From: Oscillospiraceae bacterium
GTDB taxonomy: Bacteria; Bacillota; Clostridia; Oscillospirales; Acutalibacteraceae
DNA: 5,504 bases
Direction of reading: 5' to 3'
Assembly: GCA_902774165.1 (NCBI GenBank)
Contig: CACYHJ010000199.1
Span: 1 to 5,504 of the forward strand
The position numbers and the translations under genes were made by a program. Position 1 is the stretch's first letter, and every line of letters begins with the position of its first letter. The notes under the pieces were generated by a model. It had not been told where the DNA came from, did not search any database, and worked only from the letters and a program-made list of their open reading frames with translations. This document shows positions 1-4,163 of the stretch, in pieces.

Positions 1-743
1 TCCGTCATGGAGTAAACGCCGTTTTTCTTGTCCGCAAGGAATTTCGCCGCGTTCAGCGCGCCGACGGCGAAAATATCGCGGGAACGCGCCGAATGGCTGA
101 TGGTGACGATCTCGTCGCGCCCGGCGAAAATGATCTCGTGCTCGCCCACGATGGTGCCGCCGCGGATGGCGTGCATGCCGATCTCCTTATGGTCGCGGGC
201 CTGCCGGCGGCTCTCCCGCTCGTAAACGTATTCCGGGGTGAAGGAAAGCCCTTTCTCGACCGCCGCCGCAAGAGATTTGGCCGTGCCGCTGGGCGCGTCC
301 AGCTTCTTGCCGTGGTGCGCTTCGACGATCTCGATATCAAAATCCTCTCCCAGCAGCTTCGCCGCCGTTTCCGCGAGGATCGACAGCACGTTCACGCCGA
401 TGGACATATTGGCGCTGCGGAAGACCGCCGCCTTCTCCGCAGTATTTTTTACGGCGTCCTCCTGTTCTTTTGTGTATCCGGTGGACGCCAGCACCGCGGG
501 AGTGCCGGTTCGTTCCATATATGCGAGGATCGAGGGCAGGGCAGAGGGATTCGAGAAATCCACAATCACGTCGCCGGTGACCGCCAGCTCGTCAAAGGAC
601 GTGAATACGGGGATCCCGTCGAGGCGCGGAGCGTCGCTCAGATCCACGCCCGCAACGACCTTCACGTCGTCGCGTCCCGCGGCGAGCTCCGCGATCTTGT
701 TGCCCATCCTGCCGCTGATACCGCTCAGAATAATTCTTACCAT
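1..743 (-). CDS. dapB: 4-hydroxy-tetrahydrodipicolinate reductase DapB, 3' end cut by window edge
   Basis: DapB reduces the DapA product to tetrahydrodipicolinate with NAD(P)H in the cytoplasm, the second committed step of diaminopimelate/lysine synthesis. The frame is open for 247 residues to the window edge. The family is usually about 250-270 residues and the visible end (GVYSMT) matches the usual DapB C-terminus, so only a few codons should be missing. Seen in order: N-terminal Rossmann nucleotide loop GISGRMG (residues 8-14), an acidic residue after strand 2 (Asp34), DFSNP (62-66), STG (87-89), and the signature E-A-H-H-G-K-K-L-D-A-P-S-G-T-A (141-155). In that signature His143/His144 and Lys147 align with the catalytic and substrate-binding residues of the E. 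coli enzyme. The ATG at 743 is preceded by AAGGAT with an 8-nt spacer. It is the last visible gene of the asd-dapA-dapB operon, 81 nt behind dapA. No frameshift or missing key residue was seen. Confidence 0.97.
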   Translation of the reverse strand, partial: MVRIILSGISGRMGNKIAELAAGRDDVKVVAGVDLSDAPRLDGIPVFTSFDELAVTGDVIVDFSNPSALPSILAYMERTGTPAVLASTGYTKEQEDAVKNTAEKAAVFRSANMSIGVNVLSILAETAAKLLGEDFDIEIVEAHHGKKLDAPSGTAKSLAAAVEKGLSFTPEYVYERESRRQARDHKEIGMHAIRGGTIVGEHEIIFAGRDEIVTISHSARSRDIFAVGALNAAKFLADKKNGVYSMT

Positions 744-776
744 AGTTGATCATCCTTATCTTTAATAAAATGAAAT

Positions 777-813
777 AAGGGTTTTATCGGCTTTTCCGCA
801 CAATAAAACCCTT
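777..813 (-). terminator. Hairpin between dapA and dapB; possible weak terminator or attenuator
   Basis: A perfect 11-bp inverted repeat, AAGGGTTTTAT / ATAAAACCCTT (arms 777-787 and 803-813), has a 15-nt loop that can itself form a small CGG/CCG pairing. In the minus-strand transcript it begins 11 nt after the dapA stop codon and is followed by a U-rich stretch (ATTTCATTTTATT) before the dapB ribosome binding site. The stem is AU-rich with only three G-C pairs and the U tract is interrupted. Partial termination, or an mRNA-processing or stabilising role that sets the dapA:dapB ratio, is therefore more plausible than a full stop. The T-rich tract lies only on the minus-strand side, which favours that orientation. 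Confidence 0.45.
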
Positions 814-824
814 TGGTCCTCAGA

Positions 825-1715
825 TTATTTTACGAGACCGTGCTTCTTGAGCGTGGCGCGCAGATGCGCCTCGGCCTGCTCGCTGAGATCGGTCAGGGGA
901 AGGCGGCATTTGCCCACGTCCCAGCCCATCATGTTCAGCGCAGCCTTGACGGGGATCGGGTTCACGTCGATAAACAGATCTCTGCACACGTCGAACCATT
1001 CAATCTGCAGCTCTCTCGCTTTTTCGAGATTGCCGTTGATGCACTCCATAACGATGTCGTGCGCCGCTTTGGGGGCAACGTGAGAGAGAACGGAAATCAC
1101 GCCCTTGCCGCCCAGCGCGGTGATGGCGAGGATCTGATCGTCGTTGCCGGACCAGATGTTCAGCTCGTCGCCGCAGAGCATACGGGTCTCCGCCACAAGG
1201 CTGATGTCGCCGCTGGCTTCCTTGGTGCCGTTGATGCGCGGATGCTCCGAGAGCGCCTTATAGGTCTGGGCGGTGATGCGCACGCCGGTTCTTGACGGGA
1301 CGTTGTAAACGATGATCGGCACGCTCACGTTGTCCGCGATGGTGTGGTAGTGTTTGATCAGGCCGGTCTGGGAGGTCTTGTTGTAATAAGGCGTGACCAT
1401 CAGAAGCGCGTCCGCGCCCAGCTTTTCCGCGTCGTTGGAAAGGCCGATCGCATAGGCGGTGTCGTTGCTGCCGGTGCCCGCGATGACGGGTACTCTTTTG
1501 CCCACGACGTCAACCGCGAACCGGATCGCCTCCAGATGTTCCTCGTGGGGCATGCAGGGGCTCTCGCCGGAGGTTCCGCAGATCACGACGGCGTCGGTGC
1601 CGTTTGCGATCTGGTATTCGATCAGCTCCTTGAGCTTGGGGTAATTGATTTTATTGTCTTCGGTAAACGGGGTGATAATTGCAACGGCAGCGCCGGTGAA
1701 TACGGGTGTCTTCAT
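825..1715 (-). CDS. dapA: 4-hydroxy-tetrahydrodipicolinate synthase DapA
   Basis: DapA condenses pyruvate with L-aspartate 4-semialdehyde, via a Schiff base, to 4-hydroxy-tetrahydrodipicolinate; it is a cytoplasmic (beta/alpha)8-barrel. The complete 296-residue protein has the normal family length. Visible motifs: GTSGES (47-52), in which Thr48 aligns with E. coli Thr44; VTPYYNK (107-113), with Tyr111 as the relay tyrosine from the neighbouring subunit; VYNVPSRTG (136-144), with catalytic Tyr137 and substrate-carboxylate-binding Arg142; and GTKEASGD (163-170), with the Schiff-base Lys165. The residue matching E. coli Thr45 is Ser49, a conservative change that keeps the hydroxyl. The ATG is 6 nt after the asd stop, with its ribosome binding site inside asd, so translation is probably coupled to asd. 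It receives the Asd product directly and feeds DapB. Lysine sensitivity cannot be judged from sequence alone. Confidence 0.97.
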   Translation of the reverse strand: MKTPVFTGAAVAIITPFTEDNKINYPKLKELIEYQIANGTDAVVICGTSGESPCMPHEEHLEAIRFAVDVVGKRVPVIAGTGSNDTAYAIGLSNDAEKLGADALLMVTPYYNKTSQTGLIKHYHTIADNVSVPIIVYNVPSRTGVRITAQTYKALSEHPRINGTKEASGDISLVAETRMLCGDELNIWSGNDDQILAITALGGKGVISVLSHVAPKAAHDIVMECINGNLEKARELQIEWFDVCRDLFIDVNPIPVKAALNMMGWDVGKCRLPLTDLSEQAEAHLRATLKKHGLVK

Positions 1716-1721
1716 AATGCA

Positions 1722-2813
1722 TTACTCCTTGTTGTCAATGTATCCCTCTGCGCAAAGCAGCTCCGCCATCAGCACGGCGCCGCCCGCCGCGCCTCTGAGG
1801 GTGTTGTGAGACAGGCAGACGAATTTGTAGTCGTATTGGGTGTCCTCGCGAAGCCTGCCCACATGGATCGCCATGCCCTTGTCAAGGTCGCGGCAGAGCC
1901 TCGTCTGAGGCATATCGTTTTCCTCATAATAGTTCAGAAACTGCTCCGGCGCGCTCGGCAGCTTCAGCGCCTGAGGCTTTCCGGAAAAGTTTTTCCACAC
2001 GTTCAGGATCTCGTCCTTCGACGGCTTTTTCTCGAAGCGGACAAATACCGCCGCCATGTGGCCGTCGCTGACCGGGACGCGCAGACACTGCGCGGTAAAA
2101 TTCGGGCGCGAAGCGGGAACGATCTTTCCGTCTTCCACCGTGCCCCAGATCTTGAGCGGCTCGCGCTCGCTCTTTTCTTCCTCGCCGCCGATATAGGGGT
2201 TCACGTTGTCGATCATCTCCGGCCAGCGCTCAAAAGTCTTGCCCGCACCGGAAATGGCCTGATAGGTGCATACCAGAACGTCCTTCACGCCGAACGCCTT
2301 GTCAAGGGGGAAGAGTGCGGGCACGTAGCTCTGCAGGGAGCAGTTGGACTTTACGGAAATAAAGCCGCGCTTCGTGCCCAACCGCTTTCGCTGCGCCTCA
2401 ATGACGGCGGCGTGGTCCGCGTTCAGCTCGGGAATGATCATCGGCACGTCGTCGGTGAAGCGGTTCGCGCTGTTGTTGGACATCACCGGGCATTCGGCGA
2501 GGGCGTATTTCAGCTCGAGCGCTTTGGTCTCGTCCTTGGAAAGATTGACCGCGCAGAATACGAAGTCCACCGCCGCGGCGATTTCTGCCACGTCGTTCTC
2601 CGCGTCCTTCACGATCATATTCTTATATTTTTCCGGCATCGGGACCTTCATGGCCCAACGGCTGCCGATGGCTTCTTCATAGGTTTTTCCTGCGGAGCGC
2701 CCGGATGCGGCAAGCACTTTTACGTTGAACCAGGGATGGTTTTCAAGAATCGTTAAAAACCGCTGCCCCACCATGCCCGTCGCGCCGATGACGCCGACGT
2801 TATACTGTTTCAT
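1722..2813 (-). CDS. asd: Aspartate-semialdehyde dehydrogenase, archaeal/fungal-type
   Basis: Asd reduces L-4-aspartyl phosphate with NADPH to L-aspartate 4-semialdehyde, the branch point for lysine/diaminopimelate, threonine and methionine. The complete 363-residue protein has an N-terminal NADP loop GATGMVGQR (10-18). The catalytic cysteine is Cys158 in KSNCS (155-159), and the acid/base histidine is His252 in RVPVSDGH (245-252). Length and motif spacing, including a longer segment between the nucleotide loop and the cysteine, fit the archaeal/fungal-type ASADH subgroup rather than the E. coli type; this placement is from recall of family features. The ATG at 2813 has GGAGG (2823-2827) with a 9-nt spacer. 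It is the first gene of the operon, transcribed from a predicted promoter at 2928-2956 with a leader of about 108 nt. No aspartokinase gene is visible in the window. Confidence 0.96.
   Translation of the reverse strand: MKQYNVGVIGATGMVGQRFLTILENHPWFNVKVLAASGRSAGKTYEEAIGSRWAMKVPMPEKYKNMIVKDAENDVAEIAAAVDFVFCAVNLSKDETKALELKYALAECPVMSNNSANRFTDDVPMIIPELNADHAAVIEAQRKRLGTKRGFISVKSNCSLQSYVPALFPLDKAFGVKDVLVCTYQAISGAGKTFERWPEMIDNVNPYIGGEEEKSEREPLKIWGTVEDGKIVPASRPNFTAQCLRVPVSDGHMAAVFVRFEKKPSKDEILNVWKNFSGKPQALKLPSAPEQFLNYYEENDMPQTRLCRDLDKGMAIHVGRLREDTQYDYKFVCLSHNTLRGAAGGAVLMAELLCAEGYIDNKE
1725..1730 (-). promoter_or_regulatory. dapA Shine-Dalgarno embedded in the last two codons of asd
   Basis: The minus strand reads AAGGAG, coding for the last Lys-Glu of Asd, followed by the asd stop TAA and then the dapA ATG after a 9-nt spacer. 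An ATG overlapping the asd stop is out of frame with dapA. This arrangement fixes the dapA start at 1715 and suggests that ribosomes finishing asd help initiate dapA. Confidence 0.85.
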
Positions 2814-2838
2814 TTCCGACGACCTCCGAGATATATTT

Positions 2839-2883
2839 CGGTCTTGTTTTTATTGTCTCAATCATGTATAATAAACAGGACCG
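2839..2883 (-). promoter_or_regulatory. Long hairpin in the asd 5' leader
   Basis: In the minus-strand transcript, the arm at 2883-2870 pairs with the arm at 2854-2839: thirteen base pairs, one C/A mismatch and a 2-nt bulge, closing a 15-nt loop. No U tract follows, so it is not a terminator. Its 3' arm ends in CCG, which can alternatively pair with the CGG that overlaps the asd ribosome binding site (dyad CCGAGATATATTTCGG on the plus strand, 2826-2841). The hairpin is visible in the sequence; a regulatory role is inference. Confidence 0.45.
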
Positions 2884-2902
2884 TGTGAAATGACGCTTAT
2901 CA

Positions 2903-2932
2903 TTTACGATATACGCGCATTTAGATTATAAT
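2903..2932 (+). promoter_or_regulatory. Predicted promoter for queA, sharing its -10 with the asd promoter
   Basis: On the plus strand, -35-like TTTACG (2903-2908, 4 of 6) lies 18 nt upstream of a perfect -10 TATAAT (2927-2932). This -10 overlaps the asd -10 on the other strand because TTATAATAA (2926-2934) is nearly symmetric. The predicted start is near 2939, giving a leader of about 46 nt, AT-rich and T-rich, before the queA ATG. Confidence 0.6.
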
Positions 2933-2956
2933 AACACTAAATATTTATAAAGTCAA
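2928..2956 (-). promoter_or_regulatory. Predicted sigma-A promoter for asd-dapA-dapB
   Basis: On the minus strand, -35 TTGACT (2951-2956) and -10 TATTAT (2928-2933) are separated by exactly 17 nt; each hexamer matches consensus at 5 of 6 positions. Upstream of the -35 lie A tracts (2957-2965 and 2969-2973) that resemble an UP element. The predicted transcript start is near 2921, about 108 nt before the asd ATG. Confidence 0.75.
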
Positions 2957-2974
2957 TTTTTTTTTCAATTTTTC

Positions 2975-2979
2975 GGTGA
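2975..2979 (+). promoter_or_regulatory. queA Shine-Dalgarno GGTGA, decides the start codon
   Basis: GGTGA matches the 3' part of the ideal TAAGGAGGTGA site and sits 5 nt before the ATG at 2985, which corresponds to normal aligned spacing. The in-frame GTG at 2976 overlaps this site and has only T-rich sequence upstream, so it is a poor start. Family N-termini also begin just before the conserved DLPEELIAQ segment, in agreement with the ATG. Confidence 0.7.
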
Positions 2980-2984
2980 CAGCT

Positions 2985-4010
2985 ATGGATAAAAAAGATT
3001 TTTGGTACGATCTCCCGGAAGAACTGATCGCGCAGGAGCCTATCGAGCCCCGCGACGCGTCGCGGCTGATGCTGCTGGATAAAAAAACCGGCGCGGTTGC
3101 CCACGCGCACTTCCGCGATATTATAGATTATCTGCGGGCGGGGGACTGCCTTGTTCTGAACGATACGAAGGTGCTGCCAGCCCGGCTTTACGGGGTCAAG
3201 GAGGAAACCGGCGCCCGGGTGGAATTCCTGCTGCTCAGCCCGAAGGGAAACGACGAATGGGAGTGTATCTGCGGCCCGGGCAAACGGGCGAAGGAGGGCG
3301 CGCGGTTCGCCTTCGGAGACGGGCTTCTGCGCGCCGAGGTCGTCTCGGTGCTCGATAACGGCAACCGGATCGCCCGTTTTGAATATGAGGGCGTGTTTTA
3401 TGAAGTGCTGGACCGCATCGGCGAGATGCCGCTCCCTCATTATATTACGCATGAATTGAAGGATAAGGACCGCTATCAGACCGTGTACGCCCGGGAGCGG
3501 GGCAGCGCCGCCGCGCCCACCGCAGGACTGCATTTCACCCCGGAGCTGCTGCGCAAGATCGAGGCGAAGGGCGTTAGGATCGCCCGCGTCACCCTGCACG
3601 TGGGTCTGGGGACCTTCCGCCCGGTCAAAGCGGAAAAAATCGAGGATCATAAAATGCATTCCGAGTTTTATACCGTGAGCGAAGAAGCGGCGTCCGTGAT
3701 CAATGAAACGAAAGCAAACGGCGGCAGGGTCATCGCCGTGGGCACCACCTGCTGCCGCACGCTGGAATCCGACGCGGACGAGACAGGACGCATCACGCCG
3801 AAAGCGGAAAATACCTCCATATTTATTTATCCCGGTTATCATTTTAAATGCATCGACGCGCTGATCACGAATTTCCATTTGCCGGAAAGCACGCTGATTA
3901 TGCTGGTCTCCGCGCTCGCCGGGCGCGAAAACACGCTGAACGCCTACGCCGAGGCGATTCGGGAGAAATATCGTTTCTTCTCCTTCGGCGACGCGATGTT
4001 TATTTCATAA
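2985..4010 (+). CDS. queA: tRNA preQ1(34) S-adenosylmethionine ribosyltransferase-isomerase QueA
   Basis: QueA transfers and isomerises the ribosyl group of S-adenosylmethionine onto 7-aminomethyl-7-deazaguanine at tRNA position 34, producing epoxyqueuosine. It acts in the cytoplasm on tRNAs with GUN anticodons. From the ATG at 2985 the protein is 341 residues, the usual family length. Family-typical segments in order: DLPEELIAQEP (9-19), RDASRLM (23-29), LNDTKVLPARL (58-68), GSAAAPTAGLHFT (173-185), HVGLGTFRPV (205-214), VGTTCCRTLES (252-262), FIYPGYHFK (280-288), LITNFHLPESTLIMLVSALAG (293-313, very well conserved), and the C-terminal FFSFGDAMFI (331-340). Cys256-Cys257 sit where Ser-Val is common; this is a mild variation. 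The gene is monocistronic: it has its own promoter upstream and an intrinsic terminator 35 nt after the stop. The usual partner tgt does not follow it, so queuosine genes must be elsewhere or supplied by salvage. Confidence 0.97.
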   Translation: MDKKDFWYDLPEELIAQEPIEPRDASRLMLLDKKTGAVAHAHFRDIIDYLRAGDCLVLNDTKVLPARLYGVKEETGARVEFLLLSPKGNDEWECICGPGKRAKEGARFAFGDGLLRAEVVSVLDNGNRIARFEYEGVFYEVLDRIGEMPLPHYITHELKDKDRYQTVYARERGSAAAPTAGLHFTPELLRKIEAKGVRIARVTLHVGLGTFRPVKAEKIEDHKMHSEFYTVSEEAASVINETKANGGRVIAVGTTCCRTLESDADETGRITPKAENTSIFIYPGYHFKCIDALITNFHLPESTLIMLVSALAGRENTLNAYAEAIREKYRFFSFGDAMFIS

Positions 4011-4044
4011 TCAAACACATCGTCGATCATCTGTATGAAAATTG

Positions 4045-4075
4045 AGATGTAAACTCAGGTTTACATCTATTTTTT
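4045..4075 (+). terminator. Intrinsic terminator after queA
   Basis: A perfect 10-bp stem, AGATGTAAAC / GTTTACATCT (4045-4054 and 4059-4068), has the loop TCAG and is followed by A and six T residues. It begins 35 nt after the queA stop codon. The T run lies on the plus-strand side, so it ends queA transcription and insulates the next gene, which has its own promoter 23 nt downstream. Confidence 0.93.
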
Positions 4076-4097
4076 GCCCAATGGAAAGCCGGGTTGG

Positions 4098-4126
4098 TTG
4101 AAAAACTGCGGCGTTCGCTCTATGAT
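4098..4126 (+). promoter_or_regulatory. Predicted sigma-A promoter of the HTH-lipase gene
   Basis: TTGAAA (4098-4103) and TATGAT (4121-4126) are separated by 17 nt, each matching consensus at 5 of 6 positions. The predicted start is near 4133, leaving a leader of about 31 nt that carries AAGGGG (4151-4156), 7 nt before the ATG at 4164. The -10 contains ATG triplets at 4122 and 4125. The one at 4122 is in frame with the gene, but it lies upstream of the predicted transcript start and cannot be the main start. Confidence 0.75.
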
Positions 4127-4163
4127 GGAGGATAAGATCCGGAAAAACAGAAGGGGAATTTCA

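Noticed and set aside
93..749. 218-codon open frame on the plus strand
   Set aside because: It is antisense to dapB, has low-complexity composition and no supporting motifs.
1716..1721. ATG overlapping the asd stop as a dapA start
   Set aside because: It is out of frame with DapA. The ATG at 1715 gives the standard N-terminus.
1344..2756. 470-codon open frame on the plus strand
   Set aside because: It lies entirely antisense to dapA and asd, both with complete family motifs. Its translation is rich in Arg/His/Val/Gly with no recognisable domain, as expected from a GC-rich third-position shadow.
2814..2921. Lysine riboswitch (L box) upstream of asd
   Set aside because: The predicted leader is only about 108 nt, shorter than the roughly 170-200 nt of a lysine riboswitch, and I could not find its multi-helix junction pattern. 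A smaller folded leader remains possible.
2976..2984. GTG at 2976 as the queA start, adding three residues
   Set aside because: It has no ribosome binding site and overlaps the GGTGA site that serves the ATG at 2985. Family N-termini fit the ATG.
2937..3878. 313-codon open frame on the minus strand
   Set aside because: It is antisense to queA, which is unambiguous in its own frame, and it runs into the promoter region. It has no recognisable domain.
4122..4163. Upstream in-frame ATG at 4122 as start of the HTH-lipase gene
   Set aside because: It lies inside the predicted -10 hexamer, upstream of the transcript start, with no ribosome binding site. The ATG at 4164 has AAGGGG at 7 nt and the usual XRE N-terminus.
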